From: Eucommia ulmoides
Taxonomy: Eukaryota; Streptophyta; Magnoliopsida; Garryales; Eucommiaceae
Direction of reading: 5' to 3'
DNA length: 64,000 bases
NCBI GenBank assembly: GCA_016647705.1
Contig: CM028326.1
Location: 23,699,901 to 23,763,900 of the forward strand
The position numbers were made by a program, and so were the translations under genes. The notes under the pieces are model-generated. The model was not told the origin of the DNA and ran no database searches. It saw only the letters and a list, made by a program, of their open reading frames with translations. Every line of letters begins with the position of its first letter. Within the stretch, counting starts at the first letter, position 1. This document shows, one piece after another, positions 47,501-62,500 of this stretch.

Positions 47501-50500
47501 ACATTGTCAAATTTGGCTTGGCACCTGCATTTCCATAATTCCCAGCAAATCTGCACAAGGAGTCCAGCAGGAAGGTGCTTGTTTTGCCACCAATTTCGAA
47601 GTCTAGCCAACAAAGTACCATCATGATGAGTACTTCCAAATTGAGCCCAGACCCTTTGAGCAAAAACACAGGAAGAAAGCACATGATCCTTAAAATCTGC
47701 ATGATTCCCACACGAGCACAATTGGAAGGCAAATTGAAGCCCAAGGTTTGGATTTTAGAATCAAAAGGCACAATGTTATGAAGCACCTTCCACATGAAAA
47801 TTGAAGCCTTAAGAGGGATGGAAGAATGCCAAATGAGCTTAAAAAAAGAAGGAGCCTCTTTGCACTGTCTAAGAACTTGCCAGGCTGAAGCCACAGAAAA
47901 TTGACTAGAAGAGGGAAGCCATCCAGCACATTCTATCCTTATCCTTAACATCAATGGGAAGCTTTTTGAGTTGCTCAATATTGGATTTGAAATTAGGAAG
48001 GACTTGATCCATCCTGTTCCATCTCCAAGAACTATCAGAATTCAACTAGTCTTTAACCTGCAAATTTGTAGCCTGATCTTGCACTAGAACAATTTCACCA
48101 AGAGGAAAATCATTCAACCACTGATCCCACCATAGAGAAACCTCCCCCTTGCCAATTTGGAAGTTGATAAAATCTTCAGCTAAAGCTTTGCCTTCAATCA
48201 CATTTCTCCACCTCAAGCTTTGATGAGAAGTGACTCTGCAGAAGTAATCTATCTTATTTTTGCCATACTTCAAATGCATAAATTTAGCCCATAAAGAATC
48301 TCCAACTTTGAAATTCCACAAGCTTTGCTTTGAAAGCCAAAATGATATCTTTGAGTTGCCTGATCCCTAGACCACCTTCTGAAGTTGGAAAGCATATAGC
48401 TTGCCAGGCCTTCCATTGATGTTTGCCATTCTAGAAGAAATTAGAGAAAAGGCCATCCAAAGTTTTTATAACTTGAACAGGAGGAAAAAGGGTCGTGAAC
48501 ATGTAAAGAATTTGAGAAATCAATACATGTTTGATCAGGATCAGCCTCCCACCACTAGACAGCATTTTAGACTGCCAACCAAGCAACCTGTTTCTAACTT
48601 TGGCTATCAAAGAATCAAAGAAAGCAGCCTTCTTCTTACCTACAAAAATAGGAAATCCCAAGTATTTCATTGAGAGAGAGCTCTTAAGAAACCCTGTTTT
48701 AGAGGCCAACCAAGACAACCTGTTAGAAGAAATATAGGGAGAAGGAATGAAGCAGCTTTTGGATAAATTAATAAGTTGACCAGAATTGAGTTGATAGGAT
48801 TTGAGAAAAGAGAGAAGATTGGATATGGAAAATTTGGATCCATTAACAAATATGATCATGTCATCACCAAAGGCTAAATGAGAAATGGGCATAGCTGATT
48901 TTGGCTGAGAGAAAGGAATGACAAATTGGTTTTGCAGCAAAGCTTTTAAGCCTCTGGAGAAAGATTCTATCATAATAATGAAAAGAAAGGGAGAAAGAGG
49001 ATCACCCTGCCTTAACCCTCTTTTGGATTGAAAAAAGCCACAAGCACTGCCATTAATGATCAAGGAGAAGAAACAATTGGAAATGAGTCTCCACACCATA
49101 TCAATAATTCTTTCATGAAAACCAAACTTTCTCACGGTTGAAACAAGGAAAAACCATGAAACTCTAGCAAAAGCTTTAGCCATATCCAACTTGATAATGA
49201 GATTACCTCCCACCACTTTTTTAGGAAGAGAATGACCAATTTCCTGAGCCAGTAAGATATTATCAAAGATGTTTCTACCTTCCACAAAAGCACTTTGCTC
49301 AGGAGATATATGTTTGGGAAGAATTGACTTGAGTCTATTAGCCAAGAATTTGGAAATGACTTTGTTGAAGAAGTTGCACAAACTGATTGGCTTAAAATCA
49401 GAAGGAGAAGAAGGGCTTTCAACTTTAGGGATTAAGGCCAGCAATGTACTAGTACAAGATTTTGAAAGCTCAGCTCCACAAAAGAATTCCATTAGGCTGT
49501 GTTTGGGTAAGGAATTTGTAAAATGATGGGATTTCGAAATCCAGAATTTCCAAATCCCTTCATTTACAAATCACCTTGTTTGAATAAATTAGACAACATT
49601 ACCCATCGCAGAACAAAAAACCATTGCAACACTACCCATCGCAGAACAAAAAACCATTGCCAATCAAAACAGGAAATCAAAATCAAAACCAAGAACAAAT
49701 CCAAGAACAAATTCAAGAACAAATTCGAAGAAATCCAACAAGAACATATTCGAACAAATACAAGAAAAAATTCGAAACAGGAAATCAAAATCAAAACCAG
49801 AGAGATCTTCGCCGTCGTTCGCCGTTCATCGTCATTGTCATTCGCCGTTGTTCGATTTCGATTTCGAAAACGAAATCGAAATCAATTAAAACCCTTTCAA
49901 TTTGGTTTCGATTGATTTCAATTTCGTTTTCGAAATCAATCGAAACCCTATTTTCATTTCGAAGAGGACAGACGACGACGAATCGAAACCCTTTCAATGA
50001 GGACAGACGAAGATCGGCGACGAAGATGGAGAAGACAATGATGAAGATGTAGAAGAAGATCGACGAGGAAGACGACAAACAAGGAAGACGACGAATGAAG
50101 AATCGACGAAGATGGAGAAGAGGAAGAAAAGATTTGGCAAATGCAACCTCTCCCAAAAGGATTTCAAAATCCTTCCTTTCACTCCTAAAGGGATTTGACA
50201 AATCCCTCCCTCCTAAAATCCAAACAAACCCAAACAAGGGATTTGTCAAAAGAGAATTTTAAAATCCTCTAAACAAATTAAATCCTTCTTAGAAATCTCT
50301 TACCCACACACAACCTTATGGCTTAAAACAAATCATTTTTTATGATGTCCCAACAATGAGTAAAAAACTTCCCAGTGAAACCATCAGGGCCTGCTGCACT
50401 GTCACCTTTAAGGCTAAAAACAGCCTCTTTAATTTCCTCCAAAGTAGGGCTGGCTAAAAGAGCATCATTTAATTCCCTCAGAATTCCTTATTAATAAATA

Positions 50501-53500
50501 TGATGCAGTTATTAATGCAAAACCTTGCACCAAGATCATCAATAAAAGGAAGTCCATAACATAAAAGGAGATGTAATTCAGCCAAAGGAAGAAGGACGAG
50601 CTAAATCACTGTGCCACTCAAGTGATTTGAGGATGCTTCTAACAAGGAGGATTAGAGGGGGATAAAAACTAGACTAAAGTCTTGGACCGAACAAGCCCAC
50701 TCTGCTGGAAACAAATTCAGAAATAAGTGTTGGCGAGGACACCCCCTCCCCAACCCCCCCAAAAAACACATGCGGGGCAAAGGATTGTCCCTGTGCATGC
50801 CTTGGGGATGTAACGTGGACACCCCACCTGACTGGGAAAGAGAGAGCGAGAGAGGTTAAGGTCTATTTGATTTTCAGAATTGGGGGTCTGATATAGTTTT
50901 CTGTTATATAAAATCTCTATGGACGGGTGCCAGCATGGTAGCCTGGATCTAGACATCTTTGAGATCATGTGGTTGAACAAACAGTGCTACCCAGTGGACA
51001 AGGGAGCACCTCATGGAGGGGCACTACTTTCGTTCATAATTGGCAGGTTAAACCCAAAGAATGCAAAGGAAACAACAAGGAAACAAAGGAAAAAGTATCC
51101 TTTTGTGCTGGTTCATAAGACGGTAAGCTAGCCGCCCGAGCGAGTCACTGTCCATTTCATGTTCACAATGGAGCAGATTCCCTAGATGCATGGGCAGCAT
51201 GCTCCCATCAATGATGGCCAATCCCCAGGTCCTGGTGTAGATGCATTGACCTCAATGGGACTGTTGTGGTTCTTTTTACGGGGTCAAAACCTATGTTCCA
51301 CGTAAGGCAGTCAAGATAACTAGCGATACCCAGTCAATCTTTAACATTTTTCCAAACAAATGGACCTGGAACTAGTACCAAAGATTAAAGTAAAATCAAT
51401 ATAACATGGCAGGAAACTCACCATAGGAACCACAATTCTATCATGGCCAGTTTGCGTCAAAAATGTGTAAGATAGAAGACCAATGCTTTGTGTCAGTACC
51501 CTGATCATAACAGAAATTAATAAATAAGATGGCCAAAAATGTGTAAGATAGAAGACCAGTGCTTTGTGTCAGTACCCTGATCATAACAGAAATTAATAAA
51601 TAAGATGGCCAAATGAGTTAAAAAGCACCAAATAATTTCCTTGACAAAGTGCATAAATTTTGGAAACAGACTCTATATGCAAAGATAAGGTTGTGTACAT
51701 CTAAATCTCGCCAAACTCCACAATGGCGGGAGCCCTTTGTGCACAGGGCCTGCCCTTTTATTGATAGAGTGAATAAATTACTGTTTTTCTATGTTCATAT
51801 ATTTACATTCGCATGTTTCTCCCATAAAAAGCCAAAAATAAAATAAAACTAATCTTCAGCAAATTTGGAAACAAAGCCATTAGAAGGGAGGAAGAGGCAG
51901 AAATGAGATTAAACACGGAGCAGAAATTAATTCATTAGCACAACCTGTCCTACCAGATTTTTAAATCCTCAATAATCCATGGCAGCCACTTATAATTTGT
52001 TTCAGTTTGAATAAGTAGACGAGAAAATAAAAACAACATTTCCATAAAAGTTAATCTTTAGGCCTTATGACTCATTTCTCAGAAAAAATGAAAAATGTTC
52101 ATACATATTCCTTATTTTAAACCACAATATCAAGAGAACTTCTTTTCCTTTAAAATTCACCAGAGTTTCAACGAGAGATACAATACGCAGTCCCTATATC
52201 TCACGACTGCCAAAGATTATCAAGGTGATTAAAATGTGAAATTAATTGCCAAACAGATGACTTCCCCAGACTTTAGATTGGGCCTTTCTTATAAATAAGA
52301 GACCACCCAAAAATAAAGAAACACCCAAAAGAAGTACAAAGATAGAAAGTAAACAAGATGAGAAAAAGAATTTGCAAAAACTCAAACCTGCCCTTCATAT
52401 GACGGCTGAAGACTATTACGTCGGCTCCAAGTCTCATAGAACTGGTCTTAAAGCCATTTCCATCTGAAAGGCTATAAATCAAGCAATTAATTTGAAAAGC
52501 AGAAATAAAAACAAAATTCAAAAATGACCGCAAGCATCCGTACATTGTCCAATGGCTGATTTTGACTTCTTATCGGAATATCCAAAACTAAGACAACGCC
52601 TCATTGCTTCCGGATCCATTCCACCACCATCATCTAATAATGATGAATAATCAAGTTGGCAATCACATAATTTAAAACAAATTCCCTGAAGTATCAAAAT
52701 ACTACATAGGAAGATACCAACATCAGAATCAACTGCAATTTAAAAAAGATGATTCTTCAAAGGAATTCCATCTCAAGCGCCGCAGCATACTACGTGTGAC
52801 TGCAATGTAGGTATGGTTGGGTACGCACAGGATGCGATATGGTGTTTTTTGGAATTAAATAAATTTCTCCAATTTCACTAGGGATGGCAGGGATATATAG
52901 GATAATAACATTGCAGCAGCTGTGAGTTCTAACTGAATTTTTAGATCCTATTCATTTGGTCTCTCACCTCATCCAATTTTAGATCCAATGGCTTGAAACC
53001 ATAATGAAAGCTTATTGTTTTTCTTATTTCTTCTCTATTTTATTTCTCTTTGAGGTTTTGCACGATTCATGCTCAACTTGTGCATATGATAGAATGTAGA
53101 GAAAAAACTAAAGCCCACTGTTTTTTTTTATTTCTTTTCCATTTTATTTTTATTCGAGGTTTTGCACAATGCATGCTCAACTTGTGCATATATTAGAATG
53201 TAGAAAGAAAACTATACGATCTTTAAATACATGCAAAAGAATTATGATTCTACTAAAGCAATATTTACTGTTGAACTTATACATTCTTAAGAAATATGTT
53301 CTATTCAGTGTTTTAAAAGGTGAGGGCGTAGCGCATGGCATTTCAGTCTGTATAAGACAAGGGTGTCGTAAATTTTATGTTTTAGTAATTTTGAATGGGA
53401 TTATTAAAGAAGTATAATTAAACAGCCTATATTTAACTGAAATGAAATTTAACTGAAATTTTTAGTAAATTGTTACACCTATATTTAACTGAAATGAAAT

Positions 53501-56500
53501 TTAAATAATACTTATTCAGTTATGGTACCGACAAAAAAGCAAAAAGTCAAATCCTAGGAGAATGAGAAACATTGGAACAAATTGATGATAAAGAAAAGTC
53601 TCTTCAGCTATCGCATTATCATCAGTCTTTGCACATTCAGTATTAGATAAAATTAACATTTATTATCTTGTCTAGAAAATTATTTCTCCATGTACATAAA
53701 TTTATAGTTTCTTCAAATAATTGTATATTTTTTGGAATATTTTTTGTTGGAAACTGGTGGAAGTGAAAATAAGCGCAAGTCCAATTGGTAAGCCTTTTTG
53801 AGCCTCAAGTTATTCCAGAGCTAAAAAAAAAAAAAAAAAAAAAAGACAAATCCCTAGCCATGAGGCTTAAGGTGTCACTCTGGCAGTGCCATTTAAAAAA
53901 AATAGTTTTATTCCACTAATGATGCAACCACGTGCAACGCAGGTGGTTATTTTCAATTAAAATTCATACAAATTGTAATAATATTATATTAAAAATTCAT
54001 ATGTCTGGTGCATGAAAATACATTCAAATTCTGTTAAACAATAAAAATATCAACTCAAGTAAAATGTTCTCATTATACATCTTATTTAATGACTCCAAAG
54101 AGTTCAAGAGGTTGTGTAACTCATGATGTACTTCTATATGTGGAAGGTATCAAAAAAGGAAAGTAGCGAAAAAGAAAATTTCCTAGTGCAATAACTTAAT
54201 TAAGGGAAAGGAAATAATCATGGCGGTGTGTCACCCCGGGTATCTGCTTGAACCACAGCACAACCGCCGCTGCACGGGTACTAGGCACAGGTTGCTGCCA
54301 CCAACACCCATGATGCAGGCGACCGCGATGGCACCGGCAGCCTCGTCAGCAAGGGCGCAAGGCACCAGCAGTACCGCCAGGGATGGCGCTGCGCACCAGC
54401 AGCCTCGTAGGCAACGGCGCCAGTAGCTTTGCTGGCAATCCCCCCAATGCCGGTGTCGGAGCTACTTGCACACCTGCTAGCACCGAAGTTCCACTGTTGG
54501 TGCCGCCCACTAGTTCTACTGGCGTCTTCACCAACACAGGTACCAAAAAACCGACCGGCGACCAATGTTGTGCCGCGACTTTCCAGACGTTTCCATCAAA
54601 ATCATTACCACCAGCATTGACCGTACCTCAGACTACACTAAATTTGGAAAGTTTCATAATTACGTTATTAATGACCATTGATGATGTAATTAATTAGATG
54701 TTACAAAAACAAAACATATATAGATTTTTGAAGGGTCATTTGAAGGACAACAAGCTTGACAAAGCTGCTCAAACAAAAAAACAAAGCCTAGCCTAAATTA
54801 GTTTGGGCCCTCTGTTGTTACACAGTCAGTCTGATGACTGTGTGACTTAGCGCTCTCTCTCTCTCCCCCCCCCCCCCCCCAAATGACGACTTGACCCTTG
54901 TTTTCTCTCCTTTTCTCAAATTCTTTAGCTCCATTTTGCGAAAAGCCTTCAAATTACTAAAATACCCCCCACTTCTTTTCCAACCCTCAACACTATACTT
55001 GTAGAAAATCAATTAGGATATCTTATCACCTAGAAAAAAGTTCTTTCAAGTTTTGATAGCTCCTAGTTATGCGCAACTTAATTTGCACATATAATTCATT
55101 AAGGAGTACATTATAAAGTTACAACAGAAATAAAATAATTTAATTGTTGATCACATTGATCATAGTTAAATAAATTTCTATAACGAAAAACATAAAATGA
55201 ATTAGATCAAATAAATGGGCACTGCTATTTACATGCACAATTTTTATGCTTACATGGGCATGGGTATTGAAACGACCGTTTTGTGCACAAATTACTCTAG
55301 ACTTTGGCAAAGGTATTAGTAACATCTAGAGGCTGTTTGTTTTCGTTTTTGAAAATTTTGCAAACAATTTATGGAAATTGGGAGAAGTTGTTTGGTTTAG
55401 TTTTGAAAAGGTTATGGAAAACGGAATATTTATTAACAATGTACTGAAAAATTAAGTAAAGATGGCGTGATTGATTGAAATGTGATGTTGAAAAAGAGAG
55501 AGAATTATGATTTCAATGGGTAAGGCTAGCAAAACGGGTATTTGCACGATAGCATGACACGAAACTGGCACAAAGTTATTGAGTATGAGTTTAGCGTATT
55601 GGGTAACAGGTCGTTATCGGGTCAGAAACAATAAACACAATAAGAAACGGGTCAAATTTCGAGTTTACCTAATAACCCAATAAGCGACACAAATGACTCG
55701 ATAATAATTAATGGATGTTAGGTTACACGATAAGAAAGTACATAATAGGTCACACGATAATTTCATAAATTATTTTTAAAATATACTAATAAATATTTGT
55801 AAGCATTCACTAAATTTGTCTAATATTACAGTTTAGTCCATATTATATATAGCAATGTTACTAATATTTTCTCAAATCCTAATTTACTTCATTGATTATG
55901 GATTATGGAATTGTTGTCAGTTATTTTAAGACCTTTCATAGTTGGTGGTTGTTCATGTGAATGTTAATTTGAAAGTTCCATTGTATTGGTGGATTTTTTT
56001 TATTTTTTATTTTTTGTTTTGTTCCATTGTATTGGTGAATTTTTTCTTGTTTTGTTTAGTTTGTTTTTCTTGAAGTTGTATAATTTCATGTTATTGTGTA
56101 ACACCATAAATTATCGTACAGTGTCGTAGCATGTTAACCTGATAAGTTCCGTGTTATTATGTAACATTATAAATTATCGTGTCGTGTTAACTAGATAAGT
56201 TTCGTGTCGTGTTCGTATTCAGGTTTTCTCACATGATAACTTATCATCTCGTGTTCGTGTCAGACCATGACACAACACGAAATTGCCAACCCTATCGTTG
56301 GGTGAATGTGTGGTGAAGAAAATACGTAGATAAATAAAGATATAAAGAAAAAAAATTCAAATTAAATTTATTTTAACAATAAAAAGTATAATATTAAAAG
56401 TAAGTGATGCGGTTGATTGAGTATTTTGAAAATTGTTGTTTATAGAAGTGTCTTTAAGTTGTGTTATTAAGAGTAATAGTTGTATATAGAAAACAGCTTT

Positions 56501-59500
56501 CAAATATTGAAACAAACAAGGCATTAATGATCTTGTTCTATTAGATATTTTTCAAGGGTAACCACAAAGGGTCTGTTTGATAGAACCTAAAATAAGTGTG
56601 GAAAACATGTTTTAAGTTCTAATATATTAACTGTTGAATTTATAAAGTATTTTTCTTTTGAATATATACTATATAAAAAATTGTATTTGTATAACTTTTT
56701 CTTACTTTAATAAGTTGTTGTTTTTTAACTTGCTCTATCAAATTTTTTCATTCTCTTAATTTTTTTTCTCATCAGTATTGTATCTTTCTATAACTTTATT
56801 GTTATATATTTCACTGTATTTTCTTGTGAGACAACTAATGATGATTGTGATAATTAAAAATTAACATTTTTAAATGACAAATGGTTAGTAAGTGGCACAT
56901 CACTGAAAATTTTCACTTATTCTGAAGTGAATCTTAATATTTTATTTTAGTTGCTTTATTTTATATCAAATGCACTTAATTGAATGATTTAAAGTGTTGA
57001 CTTGGGAAATCAATTGAAAACTAATTCGCCAGTTAAATCCGCAAGCCAGTTAAATCCGCAAAGTTTGATTTCATTTTTAAATATCAAAGGGGTTCAAATT
57101 ATAAAGATAACCATTGCCTTTTTCCCCTTTTTGGACATGTGCACATTTGACTTTTCCTTTTAAAAAAACTTGATTGTCACTCCTAAAAAGATATTCTCAA
57201 TTAATCTTGTCGCTTCGATTTTTAAGATTTTACTTCTATATTTTAAGAAAGTTGTTCTCTATTCATTTTGTTTACTTCTTTCAATCAATCAATATTCAAT
57301 AATATCAAATTCGGTTTTTATAAATAATATGACAAATAAAAATGTTTTTACAACTCAGCTTAATTAACTCAAATATTTTTTCTGAATTTTCTGAACTTAT
57401 TCTCATAAATTAGTTTCATTTTTAAATAAAAAAGGAACTGTAATATGAATTTTATTGTGCATTATTTAGTAATAGAATGCATTACAATTTCTAGTAAAAA
57501 CAGCTTTTTATTTATTTTTTTAGTGCTGCTTTGATACCATTATTCTCTCTCTTTGAAATACAATGGACGCATTTTATAGATATCAAAAAGGAACCTTAAA
57601 CTGTGATACTTTAGGATGAATACTAATCGAATGATAAGCAATAAATGGTCTAAAATCAAGAATGAAAGCGTACAAATTGGTCATTTCAAAAGCAATGCCT
57701 GAGTAGTTAAGTCATCTTTTTAATTTTTTTATGTTCCTTTTATGCTATTATTATCTCTCTTCGAAAGGTCGCACTAATTTATAGATATTAAAAAGGGTTA
57801 AGGAAGAAAACCTACAAATGTGATACTTCAGATAAATACTAATTAAAAGGTAAGCAATAAATGCTCAAAACGTCAAGAATGAATTTGTACAAATTGGTAA
57901 TTTTACAGGCAATGACCTTGTAAGCATAAAGTGGCGTGTATCTAGTGGTTGCCAAATAAATAATGCCCTTCAGTATTAAGAAAAGAAAAAAAAAGCAAGA
58001 TCAAAAATCAATATATTTAACTGAATTCAAGATTGTCAGTGTATTAAGTATCAGAGTTTGACAGAGTCAATATATTTTTAAAGTGTATTTCAGACAGGGT
58101 TAAAGATGATATGATTGTTAGGTGGTCGTATACTAATAGAAGTCAATTAGTATATCATTGGTATTAGTCAATTTGCGTTAATAAAGCCATCCAATATTCT
58201 TTGTCATGATCATGTAATATTGTTAGTCATAAATAAGAAACCAGTCACCCTGTATCCTTGAACTTCATAAATGTACGAATACCAGCATGGTTCTTCCTAG
58301 ATTACCATCGTTCATGACAAATAAGGCAGAAACCATAAAGTACCTTGAATTAGCAAAGCTGTAGTTCCATCTCTTGGATTCAAAGTTTTATCCACATTTA
58401 CAAAGGTGGCATCATTTGCTATCTAGGAAACGCATGAAACATGGATGTGAGACACTCAAAACTTTAGCAGTAGACATACATAAACATTGAATATATAGAG
58501 AAATGATGTAGCTCGTAAACCAATAAGGGGTTGAATATTCTGTTATCCATATAAACACCATATTTACGATAAAGGTGAAACTAAGATGACAAAATAAAGT
58601 TTTTGGAAGTGGAAATGTTTGCTTTAAGAGGAAGTAAAATACACCTAGGAAACAAATAATTAGTATATTAGTATATTTTACCTACTTAAATTTCTGGGTA
58701 TCAATTACAAGCATCTGGTATATTATGGAACATTACAGGCACCTGTGAAAGTGGCTTTTTGTGAAGCCAATGGCTTGGGCCTGTATCCTCATGATTGACA
58801 TTCTACGAATACGAGCTTTTGCTATGCCAAACAGATGTGTCATGTACCCTCCGGATGGAGGAGAGTCAAAAGACTGTCTATCACTTGATGGTGGGATGTG
58901 TTTTTTGCAGGAGAATAGATGCCTATAGCAATAGATTAAAGGACAACTATTCGTATATTCTATGACATAAAATATACCTAATTTAAATTTATATATATAA
59001 ATTTACAACCTTTTGTATGCCCTTGTATATAAAATATATATATATAATGTGATTGTACAATATATTTCAAATAAGTGAATGTGTATTAAAAACAGAGAAA
59101 AAAAAATAATTTTAAAAAAATATTTTTTTTTCCCCATAAAATATGTGTTAGGCGTCTATGTTGATCTTGAGGTTTATCAACATGCACATTTGGCCCGTCA
59201 AGTTTTACATTATTTCAGTCCTACAAAATTTAAAATGTTGTAAATGATAAAAACGTTGTTAACGATTTTGGATGGAAACCTATAGCAATAGGTTAAAGGA
59301 CAACTATTCGTATATTCTGCTTTTGGTTGAGAGGGGAGTTCATCAGACTTTCTTTTTCTTTTGTAATTCTTTTGGAGTATTTCTATCCTCTTTACCTTAG
59401 CTGTTGCTTTCATTGGTATATGGGTACACCCCCCTGGTCACCTGCTAATGCATTTAGTTATCACACAATTGAATCAATTTGCGCTTCACAATTTCTCTGG

Positions 59501-62500
59501 ACAATATAAAAAAATTAATAAAAAAATCCTATTTTACCATAAGAGAAATTACTCATAGGAGTAGTGGTCATAAAAGAATATTAAAAATTATATCCTAATC
59601 GCAAGGCACATGCGAACATTACAATCACAAAACATAAACCCTTTTCTATCTCATCTTCTAATTTCTCTTCCTACTTAAATTTCAGGATATACTATTACAA
59701 GCATCTGGAATATTATGGAACATTACAGGCATTTGTGAAAATGTTTTTTTTGTGAAGTCAGTAGCTTGGGGCTCTATCCTCATGATTCACATTCTAAGAA
59801 TACAAGTTTCACTATGCCAAAGAGATGCGTCATTTACCCTCCGGATGCAGCAGAGTCAGAAGACTGTCTATCACTTGATGGTGGGATGTGTTGTTTGCAG
59901 GAGTATAGATGCCTTTAGCTATAGGTTAAAGGACAACTATTCGTATACTCTGCTTTTGGTTGAGGGGGAAGTTCACCAGTCATTCTTTTTCTTTTGTAAT
60001 ACTTTTGGAGTATTTCTATTTCTTTTGTAATGCTTTTGGAATATTTCTATCCTCTTTACCCTAGCTTTTTCTTTCACTGGTATATGGGTACACCCACTTG
60101 GCGACTTGTTAATGCATTTAGTTATCACACAAGTGATTCGATTTGCACTTCAAAATTTCCATGGACAATAATTTTTTTTTTTTAATAAAAAATTCATATT
60201 TTACCATAAGAGAAATAAGTCTTGGAGTAGTGATCATAAAAGAATATGAAAAATTATATCATAATCGCAAGGCACATGCGAACATTACAATCACAAAACA
60301 TAAACCCTTTTCTATCCCTTCTAACATATCTCATCTTCTCCTTTCTCTTCGTTCTTTTCCTTCCTCCAACTCAAAACTCAAGCAATCTGATATTTCCTAC
60401 AATTCATAAACTTGTCTTTTTGTGTAATGGACCGAGAAATAGTTGTTTAGCTGGGTATCAAATTGTCAAATATACAGGAATTTAGCCCTCTACACACAGC
60501 TAAGGTTCAACCTAGAGGTGTAAAAGGGATCGGGGGGCCAAGCATGGCACAGCATGCTTCAAGCCATATAAATAATCTTTCTTATTGTAGACATGCAGTC
60601 AAACAGAATGTTCCTATCACTTTCATTGGAACCCTACAATCACATATAACCTTAATTACACCTTGTCCACTTGATTCTATATGTATTGTCCCCCTTAATT
60701 TCCCCATTGGTCTGAATTATAGACCCTAGGTATCTCAAATGATAAAAACCACCAGATGTGCAATTTCTACCATATCCTCATCTCTTCAAATACTCCTAAA
60801 ATTACAATAAATGTATTCCATCTAAATTCCACTAATCATTAAGACTTTTTTGCCTTTAGGGCTTCTCTCCAAAGTTCTTAGTGTTAAGATTTCCTTTAGT
60901 CTCATCAACTAGTACCATATTAGCTGCATAACATACACCATGGTATCTCATCATATGTTTTTTGCGTCTATTACTCCTTACTAAAGCAAAGAGAGAAGGA
61001 CCTAAAAACAATCTTTGATGTAACCTTTTATTACTTAGAAAGGCGAACAAATCACCTCTAATTGTTTGAACACTACTAAATCTATCGTCATATAAGTCCT
61101 CGCATCAGTAAAAACATGGAATATTTGTTGCTTCTCTAAAACTCACCAAAATAATTCTCTAGGTTCCCAGTCATAAGATTTTTCTATGTCCATAAAAACC
61201 ATATTTAAATATTTGGTCTTTTCTCTATATTTTTCCATCATCGGCTAAGTAAATACATATAATCAATGGTTGACCGGCTGGGCATAAATCCAAATTGATC
61301 CTATTCGACGCTCGTCTCATGACTTACTCTATATTCTAACACTCTCTTCTAAAGTTCCATGCTTACTCATAAATTTTTACCCATTGATACAACTTTATAC
61401 AACTCCTTTATTTTTTGTAAATAACATCAAAATACTAATTTTCCGGTTATCATTCATTCTCTTATTCTTCAATACATTAATGAAAAGCTTAGTTAATCAT
61501 TCTATCTCAATATCTCCCAAACTTTTTCAAACCTCTACAAGAATCTCATTGGCCATACTACTTTCCAATTACTCATCCTCCTTAATGCTAATTTAACTTT
61601 TGAAATCCTAGTTTCTTGAAAAGCCTATGAATTGTACTTGTACCTCAAGTAAACTACAAATATCCAAACTTGAGTACCCTACACTACTCTCATCAAATAA
61701 ACTACAAAAATAACTTATTCATCATTCAATTATCTCTTCACCTTCACAAAAACCTTGTGCTTTGTGTCTTTGATACATGTAGCATTACTTAAATATTTAT
61801 CCATCATTCAATTATCTCTTCATCCTTCACAACACCTGACCAAGGATAAGCAACCCTTTTACAATCACTTATATTTTACAGTTGATTGGTGATCATCATA
61901 TGGTAGTTCAACACAAAATTTCTAAAGTTAATATTAATTAATATAATAGAGCATTGATACGTCAATATCAAGCACGTGACACTAGTGACCCTATCTTATT
62001 CGACGACATTGATGAAGACAATGAGTGATTATTTGGATGAGTTGATGGAGATTTTGATGGTGATGATTTTTCGTTTAACAGTGAAGATTGATTGACATGG
62101 GAACTGAGGAACAACTACTAGAGTAGGAGAACTTAGATAAGATTCAAGATCAAGCAAGATTGCAAGGGTGATTTGAGAAATAAGAAAGTGCCATAAGAGA
62201 GAGTGATCTGTGATTCTCAACTCTCGTGAACGTTAGTAATTAGAATATTTTACTCTTTTTTCTCCTATTGATATTAAAGAATTTTTACTCGGAATGCTTG
62301 GATGCTTTAGTTTATTTGGAATTTTATTATAACTGTCTTCTTACTTATTGGCTCATTTCCTAGTTTAGTAATGTGATTTACTTTAATAGCTCAAATTAGT
62401 TTATAATTTTACCTTTTCAATGTAGAATTGCAATATTATAAACTATTCAGCATTTTTTTGTACATTTTGCAGTATACTTTAATCAGCGGCACGCCTCATC

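Larger units (their letters stand above)
46816..50477 (-). mobile_element. 5'-truncated L1-type LINE in a MORC intron
   Basis: The - strand carries an ORF2 part (EN/RT linker, RT, zf-RVT-like region, RNase H) ending in a poly(A) tail, seen as a T-rich run on the + strand from 46816. Flanks TCAGGATTCCTT (46804-46815) and TCAGAATTCCTT (50478-50489) form a 12-bp target duplication with one mismatch, as expected for LINE insertion. The 5' end is truncated within ORF2. A MITE (49495-50316) interrupts it. It sits in the 46548-51421 intron in the same orientation as MORC. Confidence 0.92.

Noticed and set aside
49791..50249. 152-codon open frame (-) and overlapping 142-codon frame (+)
   Set aside because: Both are in the MITE interior; low-complexity Asn/Gln/Lys or Phe/Ser/Leu composition, no domain.
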